A stretch of DNA of 64,000 nucleotides from Azolla caroliniana (Eukaryota; Polypodiophyta): contig JBHGNT010000005.1 in assembly GCA_043228905.1 (NCBI GenBank), forward strand, positions 15,810,001 to 15,874,000. The letters run 5' to 3'. Position numbers and translations under genes: made by a program. The notes under the pieces are model-generated. The model saw nothing but the letters and a program-made list of their open reading frames with translations. It was not told the DNA's origin and searched no databases. Positions 10,696-21,150 of the stretch are shown here, piece after piece. Positions within the stretch are counted from its first letter, which is position 1, and each line of letters opens with the position of its first letter.

Positions 10696-12385
10696 TCCGC
10701 CCCCGGTACGTGCCAAACCTGGTTGAAGGGTGAGAGATTTCGGCCGGTGAGAAACCGGTCTCCCGTGATCCGCATCTCGGCTCGCTGCCGGTTTGATCCG
10801 TCGGTTTCGAGTCTTCCTTCGCGCTCGCCTCCCCGTAGGCTCGTTCGACCCGTCGATGGGTCCTTTGCCGCGATCTCCGTAGTACGCGTACTTCCGTTGG
10901 CCCTTGTTCAGCCATATGAACGCCCTGCTTCCCGCCGTATGCCCGATGCCCTCCGCTCGAGGCATGCCCGTAGTGGCCCTCTTGGCCCTTCCCGTCTTCG
11001 TGCTGTTGCGATAGGTCCTGAGTCTTCTACTTGCCGTCGTTCCCTCGCCCCCACCAGCTTGTCACCCCGGGCTTGTCGTGTCAGTCTTCGCTACTTCGAC
11101 GGAGCTACCGAGATCTACGAAGCGAGTGTGGAGGATCCTCCTCCGGCTTCTCTTGCAATCCCCTGACTCCGGCCCTGTGCAGTCCACTAGGCTCTTGTCA
11201 CCTATTCCCCCGGCACCTATCTTGTGCCGTCTTTCGCTTCCTTCGTTCGGCCCCACCCGCGCCGAACACCGTCCTGTAGTCACGCTTCGATCCAGCCCAA
11301 GATGGCCATTTGCGAGACTCTTGTTCTATTCCATGTGTGCCCTTCCGGCCTGACACACCTTCCCGTGTTTGCCCCTACCGGCTCCTTCCGAAACCTCGTG
11401 TCGTCGGGTCCCGTTCCCTGCCGCCACCAACCTCCTCTCTCGGTCTCATGTTGCCACGTTGGCCGAACTGCCGGAGTCTCCGGATCGGTGTGAGGGTCCC
11501 ATAGGACCGGACTCCGTTTCTATGCTTGCCGTAATTCGGGTGCCTTTGTTTTGAGTCACTCCCAGACTCTCCTCGTGTCTTCCACGTAGCCGGGTCCCAT
11601 TTCCCTCCGTCACCTTCCTTCTCCCTCGGTCTTACGTTGCCACGTTGGCAGAACAACCGGAGTCTCCGGAACCAATCTGGGGATCCCGTAGGACCGGACT
11701 TCCTTACGCCCATTGCCTTCGTCACCTCGCCGCCACCGTCAGTATCTTGGTCTTACGTCGACCGCATTGCCGACTGCGGAAGTCTCTAGAACCGGTGTGA
11801 AGGATCCTCCGTAGACCGCCCATCCGTAGCCCTTGCCTTCGTCACCTCGCCGCCACCGTCAATATCTTGGTCTTACGTCGACCGCGTTGCCGACTGCCAA
11901 AGTCTCTAGAACCGGTGTGAAGGATCCTCCGTGGGCGTTCGTCGCCTTCTTGACCTTGTCCCGGGTCGTCCTTTTCCGCATGCCGAGAGGGCGGTTTACT
12001 CCGCACCCTCTCCCGTGGTACCGACGTACCGTGTCCTCGGCCTCTTCGTAGGCCTGCTCTCTTCCTCCCTCCCGCAATGGTCATCCGGGAGTCCGTTCCG
12101 CCCGGTTCTCGCTCGGGTTCGTTCGCCTTTCCCCAGATTGCCGAGTCCCGTTCTCCTGTCGCCACCGATCTCTCTTGTCGGACTCACGCCGGCACTCGGG
12201 CCTGCAGCCGGATCGGTGTAAGGAACCCCATAGGACCGGCTTTCATTCTCTTTCCAAATCTCGACCTTCGCCTGGTCGGTCTTTCTCCCCATGTAAAAGA
12301 GGGCGGCTCGTCCCGCACCCTCTTCCGTTTCGGCACTTTCATGCCGAATCCGACCCCGATCGAACGATCCACGACCGGATTATGC
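10696..12385 (-). repeat. Degenerate repeat array in gypsy F
   Basis: No retroviral enzyme motif is found on either strand. Instead a unit with core phrases GAACCGGTGTGAAGGATCC, TCTTACGTCG and TAGGACCGGACT recurs at about 11085, 11455, 11640, 11755, 11877 and 12170. The clearest pair has a period of 120 bp (11711-11830 and 11831-11940). Long Ser/Arg/Pro ORFs in both directions here are by-products of the GC-rich repeat. Confidence 0.6.
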
Positions 12386-12390
12386 TCCAC

Positions 12391-12771
12391 TGTTGAACGG
12401 CAAGCTCAACCGGAGCCGGTAAGCGAGACGGATCGGGCGAAACGGATCGGTATGACGGTGAGCAACCGAACCGGCAAGCAGTGGAGGCCGGGTGCAATCC
12501 GTAACCGGCAGTCCAATCGGAAGCCTAGTACAGGATAGACTACTAGGTAGCTATAGTCTCGTAGTAAGTGTCAGATGCTCGTGTGAGCATTGAAGTACAT
12601 GGTACTTCTGTCAGTCCCAAGAGGACTTGTATAAATAGTGCTACTTAGCACAGTGTATATACGGAGACTTGATATAATTTTGAAATTACATTCTGCTCTC
12701 TCTCTCTCTCTCGCTCTCTCTCTCTCTCTGTTGTTCTCTGTTTTATGCTTCTGCAAACACTTACGTTCACA
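12391..12771 (+). repeat. Copia B1 5' LTR
   Basis: 381 bp, TGTTGAACGG...ACGTTCACA. TATA box CTTGTATAAATAG near 12626-12638, then a (TC)n tract at about 12695-12730. Confidence 0.92.
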
Positions 12772-12783
12772 TGATATCAGAGC
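12772..12783 (+). other. Copia B1 primer-binding site
   Basis: TGATATCAGAGC directly follows the LTR. One G-to-A change from the initiator tRNA-Met PBS may impair priming. Confidence 0.8.
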
Positions 12784-12865
12784 GCGAGGGTTGAGAACCT
12801 CTGCTGCAGACATTTACTCTTGAGAAGAAAACCCTAACAGGTCGAAAACAGACACAGTAGAAGAC

Positions 12866-13980
12866 ATGGATAGAGGCATGGCTACGTCGCTCCCGGTGGA
12901 GAAGCTCGACAGGAGCAACTACGCATCCTAGTCTCACAAGATGCACCAGTACCTGCTTGGACACGGGTACTGGAGTTATGTCGAAGGAGCGAATGATGTG
13001 GCGCCAGACACGGCACACAAGGACTTCCCGGTATGGGAACAGGCGGCAAGCTGGGTGATGTACTGCTTCGCGTCCAGTGTCGGCGATCAACTGCTCAGCC
13101 ACATCCGTGACGCCAAGACAACAAAGGATGCTTGGAGGAACCTGAAAAAGGTTTTCGCCGCAAGCACCATTGCCCGGAAGTTGCAACTCAGACAAGAGTT
13201 GAGCAATGTTCGACAAAAGAACATGTCCGTGGCAGACTACACGGGCCGGATAAAGGAGATCTGCAACTCGCTCGCCTCTATCAATGTTACCGTAGAGGAA
13301 GACGAGATGGTGCAAGTATGTCTCGGAGGCCTGGCGTCCAAGTTCGGAGCGTTCCGGACTGCGGTGTGTACAAGGGAGAATACCCCCTCATTCTTCGACT
13401 TACAGTCGATGCTCCTTGTAGAGGAGAACCACGCCGGTGCATCTACCAGTGCATCCCCGGATATCCGAATGCTGTACACGGGAACGGATCGGTTCCGTGG
13501 GCGTGGTGGAAGAGGTGGGTCGGCACACAATGGAGGCGGCCGGCAAGAGCAGGAACGAAGGCACTATGAGCGTGCCGACAGCAGTTCCGGGACTTCCACA
13601 ACCAGGGGGAGTCAAGGCGGTGTCGGAGGCCGGCAAGACAAATCCGCTACGGAATGCTGGTACTGTGGCAAAAAAGGCCACAGGGAAAGCGAGTGTTGGA
13701 GAAAGCGTGCCGATTCGGACAAATCCGGATCCGGCAAGACCGGTAAGGATGGCCGGCAAAACTCGCACTACGCAAACGGATCAGGAGGATCCGGAACCGG
13801 AAAGGCCGGTAAGGGGCCAGCCTTGGTGATGAATCACAAGGCAAACTCAATGAAGAAGACTACTTCCAAAACGGAGGAAGTGTGGTATGTTGATTCCGGC
13901 GCGTCGAACCACATGACGAGCCACAAAGAGTGGTTCTCCTTTCTGGAGAAACCGGATCAACCAGGAGTGGTCGAAACCGG
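12866..13980 (+). pseudogene. Copia B1 gag-protease
   Basis: ATG 12866 begins MDRGMATSLPVEKLDRSNY; a TAG at 12929 interrupts it, after which 406 codons are open. Gag motifs: HQYLLGHGYWSYVEG, ARKLQLRQELSNVRQ, MVQVCLGGLASKFGAFRT and FFDLQSMLLVEENHAG. A Gly/Arg-rich linker then leads to the zinc knuckle CWYCGKKGHRESEC (near 13660-13700), a Lys/Gly/Ser linker and the protease site VWYVDSGASNHMTS (near 13880). Small deletions near 13980 shift the frame within protease, so Gag-Pol is broken. Closely related to B2 at 53291. Confidence 0.85.
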
Positions 13981-15111
13981 ACTTCCACACTCCTCACCCA
14001 ATCGTGCATGTCGGAGAAGTCCCTCTAAGCCACGTCCGACAAAAAGGGAAGCTGATGAACGTATTACACATTTCGACAATCACGAAGAACCTGGTGTCCG
14101 TCGGTCAAATTGTCGACCAGGGGATGCAGGTGCGGTTTATGCACCTCGGGTGCTTCATTGAGGATGAGGGCGAAGTCATTGCGCAAGGGCGCAGAGACGG
14201 GAGGATGTTTATCCTCGACACCAATGACTTTGGCACTGCTCTGTTCGCGAAATGACAGAAGGTCGAGTCGGACATCAACCTGTGGCACAAGCGGATAGGC
14301 CACGTCAACTACCGGAGGCTTCAAGACCTACAAACGAAACAAGTCGTTTTCGGTATGCCGAAGTTCAGCGGCCGGAGAGCCGAAATCTGTGAAGCCTGCC
14401 AACTTGGGAAGCAACACCGGCTTCCATTCCCCACCGAACGGAACCGGAGCCGTAACAAGCTCGATCTCATCCATTCGGATGTGTGGGGACCGGCACAAAG
14501 TGTAAGCCTTGGCGGGAGCCCATACTTCGTCTCCTTCATCGACGACTATACTCGACATACTTGGATCTACCTCACTGAGCGGAAGAGCGAAGTCTTCAAC
14601 TGTTTCCGGAGCCTCCAGAAGATGGTGGAACGGGAATCGGAGAGGAAGATCAAATGCCTTCGGTCGGATGGCGGAAAGGAATATTTTTCCGGCCAATTCA
14701 CTAGTTATCTACAGCAGAAGGGAATTCGGCGAGAGTTCAACTACAGATACACACCAGAGCAAAACGGTGTGGCCGAAAGGAAGAACCGGACACTCGTCGA
14801 AGCGGCAAGGGCAATGCTGGAGGAAAAGAGCATGCCCCGGTTCTACTGGGCGGAGGCGGTTCAGACGGCCGTCTACATACAAAACCGCATTGGTGACAAG
14901 GTGTCAGCTCATGAGCTGTATTTCGGGCGCAAGCCGAACTTAAGACACCTTCGGATATTCGGCAGCATAGCGTATGTGCATGTGCCGGATCAGAAGCGGA
15001 GAAAGCTAGATGCAAAATCGGAAAAATGCATCCTAGTCGGCTATGCTCAAGAGCAAAAGGGGTATTAGTGCTATAACCCCCGGACGAAGGAAGTCCGAGT
15101 TAGCCGGGATG
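13981..15111 (+). pseudogene. Copia B1 integrase
   Basis: Zinc finger HKRIGHVNYRRL...CEACQLGKQHRLPFP. Core catalytic residues: Asp in LDLIHSDVWGPAQ, Asp in IKCLRSDGGKEYF and Glu in NGVAERKNRTLVE, all present. KPNLRHLRIFGSIAYVHVP and KCILVGYAQEQKGY follow. Stops near 14253 (after TALFAK) and 15066 (after QEQKGY) break it. The core between these stops is intact over about 237 codons. Confidence 0.85.
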
Positions 15112-15563
15112 TCGAGTTCAATGAATCGGCATCCTGGTACTCCGTACCGACTCCGACTTCCGATCCGGACCCACTGTCGGAAGATCAGGCCAGTGAGCCT
15201 GAATCAGCCCTAGCAGAGGATGATGAAGCCGGGACTCAAGATGAGAGTCCGGAATCGTTACGAATGAGTGGACCGAACGAGCGACTGAGTCGGTTGGACC
15301 AGTCGGATGAAGAGACGGCAAGTGGTGGAGACTCTGCCGTGCTCTCCCCGTGCAAGGAACCGAGGAAACGGTTCACGCGCAAAGAGAAGGGGAAGAGGAA
15401 GATGCCGGAATTCGAAACCGGCAACGATGATTCGGATCGGTGCGTATCCAACTCCGGAAAGGAGAAAGGCATATCTTCGGCAACGAAGACCGAACTGGCC
15501 AAGAAGGGCCTCAAATCAGGTGACGGTGCGTTGCGCCGATCAACCCATCAGTAGGATCCTGTC
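15112..15563 (+). pseudogene. Copia B1 integrase-RT linker
   Basis: Acidic Ser/Asp/Glu-rich linker (SDEETASGGDS-type) with a basic patch (KRFTRKEKGKRKMPE near 15363), typical of the low-complexity spacer between copia integrase and RT. It ends with LRRSTHQ, a stop (15552) and the next domain. Confidence 0.65.
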
Positions 15564-16673
15564 ATGCGGTACGGGTACAATGAATACATGGCGCATCATT
15601 ATGCGTACATGACTAAGGTGACAGAAGTGCGTGAACCGGAGAGCTACGCAGAAGCGGCAAAGGACGCAAATTGGCGTGCCGCTATGGACGAAGAAATGCG
15701 GGCACTCGATGCCAACGAAACTTGGGACCTAGTTGATCCTCCCCGTCACTGTAAACCGATCGGATGCAAGTGGGTGTACAAGGTCAAGTACAACGCTGAC
15801 GGTTCTGTTAACCGGTACAAAGCCCGGTTAATGGCGAAGGGATACGCGCAGACCCACGGAATCGACTACGACGAGACCTTCGCTCCTGTGGCGAAGATGA
15901 CGACGGTTCGTGTGGTACTGGCGGTTGCTGCGGCAAGGGGGTGGCATCTTCACCAGATGGATGTGAAGAACGCCTTCCTTCAAGGAGAACTTGAAGAAGA
16001 ATTCTTTATGACTCAGCCCCCCGGATTTCAATCGGAGATGAACAAGTCGGCGGTATGCCGACTGAAGAAGTCGCTTTACGGCTTGAAGCAAGCCCCCCGA
16101 GCCTGGAACGCGAAGATCACGCACCAGTTGCGTAAGCTAGGGTTTGTTGTCTCTAAGTCAGACTCTTCGTTGTTCATCCGGCAAGGCTCTAACGGTCCGG
16201 TATGTATACTCTTGTATGTGGATGATTTAGTCATCACTGGACCGGGTCTTCCTGAAATCAACCACGTCAAGTCCCAGTTGTCGGTCGCATTCGAAATGAA
16301 GGACCTGGGGGACCTTCATTATTTTCTTGGGATCGAAGTGATCCGGACCCCCGACGGCATATTGCTCTCACAACGACATTATGTGTTGAATATGCTGTAT
16401 AAGTTTGGCATGACGGATTGCCGACCTGTCTCCACACCCCTGGACCGGAACCAGAAACTCCGTCCCAACTCCGGACCGGCCTGCAATGAGAAACAGTTCC
16501 GACAGGTTGTCGAAAGCCTGATCTACTTGACCATCACCCGACCCGACATCAGCTATCCGGTCGGCATGGTAAGTCAGTTCATGCAGAAGCCGACCGTGGA
16601 GCACCTTCAGTGCGCGCAACGAATATTACGGTATGTCAGCGGCACTAAGGACTGGGATCTGCTATATCGGTGA
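15564..16673 (+). pseudogene. Copia B1 reverse transcriptase
   Basis: 369 open codons covering the whole copia RT: ESYAEAAKDANWRAAMDEEM, NETWDLVDPP, CKWVYKVKYNADGSV, KARLMAKGYAQTHGIDY, FAPVAKMTTVR, HLHQMDVKNAFLQGEL, LKKSLYGLKQAPRAWN, active site LLYVDDLVITG, DLGDLHYFLGIEV, and LTITRPDISYPVGMVSQF at the RNase H connection. The domain itself looks intact; it is cut off from RNase H by a TGA at 16671. Confidence 0.9.
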
Positions 16674-17147
16674 GGTATACCCGAAGAGCTTGTCGGTTAC
16701 ACAGATGCTGACTAGGCCGGCGATGCGTTTGATCGCCGCTCCACTTCCGGATACATGTTCTCAAAAGGTAGCGTGGCCGTTGCATGGAGTAGCAAGAAGC
16801 AGCCCACAGTGGCTTTGTCAAGCACTGAGGTTGAGTACCGGGCCGCTACCGTTGCCACTTGTGAAGCCATCTGGCTTCGGCGACTGTTGCGAGACTTGCG
16901 GATCGAGGTACCCACCCCGATCCCGATTTACTGCGATAACATGAGCAGCCTACAGCTCGCCAGGAACCCTGTGTTCCATGCTCACACAAAGCACATCGAG
17001 GTGCACTACCACTTCGTGCGTGAGCGGGTCCTGAGCGGTGAAGTTGACCTACGGTATGTTCATACGGATCGGCAAGTTGCTGACATCTTCACCAAGCCGC
17101 TCGGATCGGACAAGTTGCAGCACTTTACCGACATGCTTGGTATTTAG
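16674..17147 (+). pseudogene. Copia B1 RNase H
   Basis: Contains a YTDAD-stop-AG segment (Trp to TAG at about 16712), [40 protein letters not shown] (catalytic Glu), [18 protein letters not shown] (Asp), [15 protein letters not shown] and [17 protein letters not shown] frameshift and a stop separate it from RT; another stop at 17145 separates it from the tail. Confidence 0.85.
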
Positions 17148-17909
17148 CATCTCGACGTGCCACACTTGAGGGGGAGAAGCAAGGGCAAAGTCTCTACCGA
17201 AATGGGCAAAGGCCAAAGAACTGTTCAACCCGTCGGTAAGAGGAGAGCCGGAAGAAGAGGAGACAAGAAGATGAAGGAAGCCAAGTCGACGAAGGAAGTC
17301 GACACATCCGAACAGGTTGGAGCAAGCGGCTGTGAAGAAGAGTTGTGCACTTAGGAAGAGAAGTGCATGTTGTGCGAAGGTCATCACGACGGTACTGGCC
17401 ATGATATAGAGTCGAATGAAGAATTCGATTTCGGTTCACCGACTGAAGAAGCCGAGGGAAGCATGGAGAAGGCCAAGACTCGGAAGTGGTCTAATGTGCT
17501 GAGAGGCCTGAAGCCGGAAGTCGAATCGGAGTGTACCGATTCGGACAAGAGCTGGAACGAGTCGGAGATAGCTGACTCGGATCAACAGATGGATCCGGAT
17601 GAGTCGGATCGACTGAAGGCCAAGGGGACACGGACACAGCGGAAGTCGATGCCATCGTGGGAGAACCGACAAATCGGCAAGCGCCGGAGTCACAGCAACG
17701 TGAGTGCTGAGATGGGCCTATTGAGCAGACATGCCGACCGAGAGGGTCGAGGTGCGCAGAACCAAAGGGGTCGCGGCAAACGGGACCGGACCGGACGAGG
17801 AGTGCGAGCAAGGCGGAGTGACGCCAGGAGAAGTCGGTTGGAAGAACCGACTGCCACAGAGGTCGACACTACGACCCCACCTCAGGTTGAGCTTGAGGGG
17901 GAGTGTTGA
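17148..17909 (+). pseudogene. Copia B1 charged C-terminal tail
   Basis: Downstream of RNase H the frame runs HLDVPHLRGRSKG, a Lys/Arg/Gly stretch, a stop at 17353, then 180 codons. These begin acidic (EEFDFGSPTEEAEG, DSDKSWNESEIADSDQQMD) and become strongly basic (RHADREGRGAQNQRGRG, GVRARRSDARRSR), ending VELEGEC. The final Cys and stop are coded by the first six bases of the 3' LTR (TGTTGA, 17904-17909), so the polypurine tract is itself coding. B2 has an uninterrupted homologue. No known domain recognised. Confidence 0.6.
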
Positions 17910-18237
17910 GCGGCAAGCTCAACCGGAGCCGGATCGGCTGAATAAGCCGGAGCCGGTAAGCGAGACGGATCGGGCAAAACGGATCGGTATAACGGTGAGC
18001 AACCGAACCGGCAAGCAGTGGAGGCCGGGTGCAATCCGTAACCGGCAGTCCAATCGGAAGCCTAGTACAGGATAGACTACTAGGTAGCTATAGTCTCGTA
18101 GTAAGTGTCAGATGCTCGTGTGAGCATTGAAGTACATGGTACTTCTGTCAGTCCCAAGAGGACTTGTATAAATAGTGCTACTTAGCACAGTGTATATACG
18201 GAGTCTTGATATAATTTTGAAATTACATTCTGCTCTC

Positions 18238-18274
<37 letters not shown>

Positions 18275-18318
18275 GTGTTGTTCTCTGTTTTACGCTTCCG
18301 CAAACACTTACGTTCACA
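17904..18318 (+). repeat. Copia B1 3' LTR
   Basis: 415 bp, TGTTGAGCGG...ACGTTCACA, preceded by the polypurine tract GAGGGGGAG (17895-17903). It carries an extra GGATCGGCTGAATAAGCCGG-like segment absent from the 5' LTR and a longer CT tract. Confidence 0.92.
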
Positions 18319-18323
18319 TCCAC

Positions 18324-18775
18324 CCGTATCGGAATGCCGATCTCCTCGTGCCGTGTCCGCCCTCCGCCTCCTCGTAGGCCGTTTCCCATCCAACTTCGCT
18401 GGCATCGTGCCAAGACTCCTCGGTACCGCCATCCATCTCCTCGATCTTGCATGGGCATACAGGCCCGAATGCCGAGTTCTCCGGAATCAGGTCCGCGGGC
18501 TTTCGTTCGCCCTTTCCCCGTATCATCTCGCCGGTGAACCTTGGCCTATCGCCGCTGCCTTCCTCCGCTTGGGACTCACGTGGCCATTTGGGCCCGACTG
18601 CCATCATCTCGGCAGCAAGTATGGGAAGACACAAAGAATCGCCCGTCCGGTTTACGCCGTTTTCCGTAGCCACCGGCTCTCCGTGGTCGGCGGTCGTCTT
18701 CTTACCGATCGCGCAAGCCCCTTCTGGGCTTGCTTCCCCCATGACCGGGATCTCGGGCTGACACGCCCGAAACCG
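18324..18775 (-). repeat. Gypsy F non-coding region, right part
   Basis: Continuation of the F 3' region after the B1 insertion, adjoining the gag stop. GC-rich, with short phrases shared with 10700-12385 (for example CCGCACCCTCT, also at about 12001 and 12331). No domain is visible on either strand. Confidence 0.5.
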
Positions 18776-19711
18776 CTAGTCCCAACGTTCCGGTTCCGCG
18801 ATCTGTATCTCGGCCTCGTCCTTGGCCGTTCTATCTCCGCAAGTTGAGAGGGCGTTTCGTTCCGCACCCTCTCTCGTGGTACCGTCGTACCAATCTTCCG
18901 CCGTCGCGTGGGGCAGGTCCGTCTCCTCAGTCTCGGCTCGCGGCCTTGATCTTTCCTCTTCCTCGAGCATCGCCTTGAGAGCTGCGTACGCCTCCACAAT
19001 CATGGCCCCAACGCCGATCCTTGCCAACTCCCTTTTTCGTTCGTCCTCTTCCCGCTGTGATGGCACGCCGTCGCGTACCTTCCTCTTAGCCTTCTCGGCT
19101 CGCTCGTTGTCTAGCCGTTGGCACACCCTTCCGACCTTCGACCAGTCCTCCGTAAGCCCATTCTCTCCATCATCGTCTTCGAGCTCAATACCGATGGCCT
19201 CCCGTTCCATTCGGTCGATCGACCTGACGAACAATAGGACCTTGTCCGCCCCCACCAAACCTTGTTCCTGCTCCGGGAGCCGAGCAAGCCATCGCTCGAA
19301 CTCTCGGAACGCCTTGGTTGCGCCCCGGTGGGTCTTTGCCGATGCAACCCACTGGTCAAAGTCGTGTCGTCCCCGGCTCTTCTGCGGTCCTCCGTATGCC
19401 TTCAGGAGCGCCTCTTCGAAGGCCTCCCACGAACTATGAGCCTCACGGAGCTCCTTTATTTCCGCATGCATCCGGACAGCCACGACCCGACATAAGAACT
19501 CCAGCCTCAACGCCTCGTCTACGCCACGCTCCTCCATTTCCGCGTTGTAGGCTTCCAAGTAAGATGGGACTTTGTCCCCGTTGAAACGGCCGACTCTTTT
19601 GACCACTCGCTCAACCGCCTGTTGCGCTGCTTCTCGCCTCATCACCACTCGTGCCGACTCCAACACCACTTCGGCCACCATCTCCGCAAGGTCGTCGTCT
19701 TCCGACTCCAT
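18776..19711 (-). CDS. Gypsy F gag
   Basis: An uninterrupted 311-codon ORF, one of few intact TE ORFs here. It begins MESEDDDLAEMVAEVV, followed by a helix-rich gag (QQAVERVVKRVGRFNGD, VPSYLEAYNAEMEERGV, WEAFEEALLKAYGG, AFREFERWLARLP, ADKVLLFVRSIDRME) and a Glu/Arg-rich coiled C-terminus (AMIVEAYAALKAMLEEEE). The GRFNGDKVPSYLEAYNAEM segment aligns with GRFSGKDATSYLASYRAKM of gypsy E gag. No zinc knuckle and no pol follow. It presumably forms or joins particles made by an autonomous relative. Confidence 0.72.
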   Translation of the reverse strand: MESEDDDLAEMVAEVVLESARVVMRREAAQQAVERVVKRVGRFNGDKVPSYLEAYNAEMEERGVDEALRLEFLCRVVAVRMHAEIKELREAHSSWEAFEEALLKAYGGPQKSRGRHDFDQWVASAKTHRGATKAFREFERWLARLPEQEQGLVGADKVLLFVRSIDRMEREAIGIELEDDDGENGLTEDWSKVGRVCQRLDNERAEKAKRKVRDGVPSQREEDERKRELARIGVGAMIVEAYAALKAMLEEEERSRPRAETEETDLPHATAEDWYDGTTREGAERNALSTCGDRTAKDEAEIQIAEPERWD

Positions 19712-19726
19712 CCTCCCTTGCCGCCT

Positions 19727-19744
19727 TTCACGTCGAGTTCACCA
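19727..19744 (-). other. Gypsy F primer-binding site
   Basis: On the minus strand, TGGTGAACTCGACGTGAA lies four bases inside the LTR. Gypsy E has the same site with one base difference (40591-40574). It would pair with a tRNA ending GUUCACCA; which tRNA was not determined. Confidence 0.6.
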
Positions 19745-19748
19745 AAGA

Positions 19749-19879
19749 TGTCGCGTTGTTACGCGCGTGCGTGGAGAAAGGCGGGACCACGGGGGTCTTG
19801 GACTAGGGAGTGATGGAGCGTAGGAAGTCGTGCTTCACCGTTTCCGGGGCAACCCAGAAGCACACCGGAAGCAACCGAA

Positions 19880-19915
<36 letters not shown>

Positions 19916-20521
19916 TTAACACCGACTCGCGCACACTCACTCACACACACACACACACAGGCCAACCCGACTCACACCCTTAAGTACAGGAAGTGCAGGA
20001 AAGGGGAAGCACCCGACACCAACGAAGACGCGAATATACACAGATAGACACAAACGTATATATGTATATAAAAGAGGAATACATTCCCGGCTTTGAGCCG
20101 GACCAAGGTAGGTTACAGTAGTCGTCAGCTGCCAAGCCGCCAGTCAGGGAGCTCACGGGCTCGTCGCGCCGAGTGGGGTCTTGCGCAGGAGATGAGCTGA
20201 AGCAAACCCTAAACGAACACGAAGGGGGAGAAGAAGACGAAACTAACTCTAAACCTAACGGTATACCCTCTAATGCAAAATGGGCAACCCTTTCACAAAG
20301 GGCGTTCCCTTCCTTTTATAGAACAAGGAAAGAGATGCGTTACAATGTGGGACAAATCCCGACTTACATGGGATCGTTTGTCCCGACTTGACTACTCTTT
20401 GGCGCCATAAAGGCGCCCTCGATATTCACACTAAATGTACATGGGTGCGTACACACGCTGCACCCCGCCGTCGTAGCCAATGTTTCCCGGATTCCGCCTC
20501 TGGCCGAAATTCTTCACGACA
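19749..20521 (-). repeat. Gypsy F LTR (5' LTR in element sense)
   Basis: 773 bp, TGTCGCGTTG...TTCACGACA. Minus-strand TATA box CTATAAAAGG near 20318. (GA)n near 19884-19911 and (CA)n near 19940-19960. The first 50 bases are close to those of the gypsy E LTR (40596). Confidence 0.88.
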
Positions 20522-21150
20522 ACGTATGGGGACTGGTGCAGACGGCTGCATTCGGCGGATGCCGATATTACGTGCTCTTCATCGACGACTTCTCCAGGCA
20601 CACTTGGATCTACCCGATACGACAAAAGAGCGAAGTGTTCGGACACTTCCAAAATTTCAAGAATGAAGTCGTGAAAGCCACGGGCCGACATGTACGATGT
20701 CTTCGATCGGATGGCGGCAAGGAGTACTTCTCGGACGATTTCACGGCGTATCTCCGAGAGGAAGGAATTCAGCGAGAATTCACTTGCCGACACACTCCGC
20801 AACAGAACGGAATAGCCGAGCGCAAAAATCGGCACATCCTCGAACTAGTGCGGGCTAGGATGAACGAGAAGCATATGCCCAAGTCATATTGGGCCGAACC
20901 TGCAAATACGACCGTCTACCTAATGAACTGGTGCACAACATCCAGCGTGCACGAGGTCACTCGACACGAAAAATACTTCGGAAAGAAGCCGGACTTATCG
21001 CACATCCGGATATTTGGCACGATAGCGTACATGCACATCCCCGACTAGAAGTGTCAAAAGCTTGATCCGAAGTCGGAGAAATGTATCCTCGTAGGATACT
21101 CATTGGAGCAACTCGAAAATCTCGAGTAAGTCGAGACGTCGTTTTTGACG
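20522..21150 (+). pseudogene. Copia A1 integrase, 3' part
   Basis: Resumes after gypsy F: CRYYVLFIDDFSRHTW, HVRCLRSDGGKEYFS (second catalytic Asp), QNGIAERKNRHIL (catalytic Glu present), KPDLSHIRIFGTIAYMHIP, then a stop (21046) and KCILVGYSLEQ. A deletion follows near 21110, between SLEQ and the Arg/Ser motif SRVSRDVV that normally comes about 15 residues later. Confidence 0.82.

Larger units (their letters stand above)
12391..18318 (+). mobile_element. Copia element B1
   Basis: A complete element by structure: 5' LTR 12391-12771, PBS-like site, gag, protease, integrase, RT, RNase H, a C-terminal tail, polypurine tract, and 3' LTR 17904-18318. A perfect 5-bp target duplication TCCAC flanks it (12386-12390 and 18319-18323). 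It sits inside gypsy F, so it is younger than F. LTRs differ by about six substitutions, a 22-24 bp insertion in the 3' LTR and CT-tract length. Coding frames have several stops and frameshifts. Confidence 0.92.
9919..20521 (-). mobile_element. Gag-only (TR-GAG-like) gypsy element F
   Basis: LTRs at 9919-10695 and 19749-20521 begin TGTCGCG and end CGACA, with ACGT on both outer flanks (9915-9918 and 20522-20525). In minus orientation the order is LTR, PBS (19744-19727), one gag ORF (19711-18776), a long non-coding repeat-rich stretch, a polypurine tract (complement of TCCGCCCCC at 10696-10704), LTR. Without copia B1 the element is about 4.7 kb and has no protease, RT, RNase H or integrase. 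LTR ends, PBS and gag resemble gypsy E at 34451-41202, which would be the natural supplier of enzymes. Inserted in copia A1 integrase. Confidence 0.82.

Noticed and set aside
10654-12538. Many overlapping Arg/Ser/Pro-rich ORFs on both strands
   Set aside because: GC-rich repeat DNA in the non-coding part of gypsy F and its LTR; no conserved domain, and frames differ between repeat copies.
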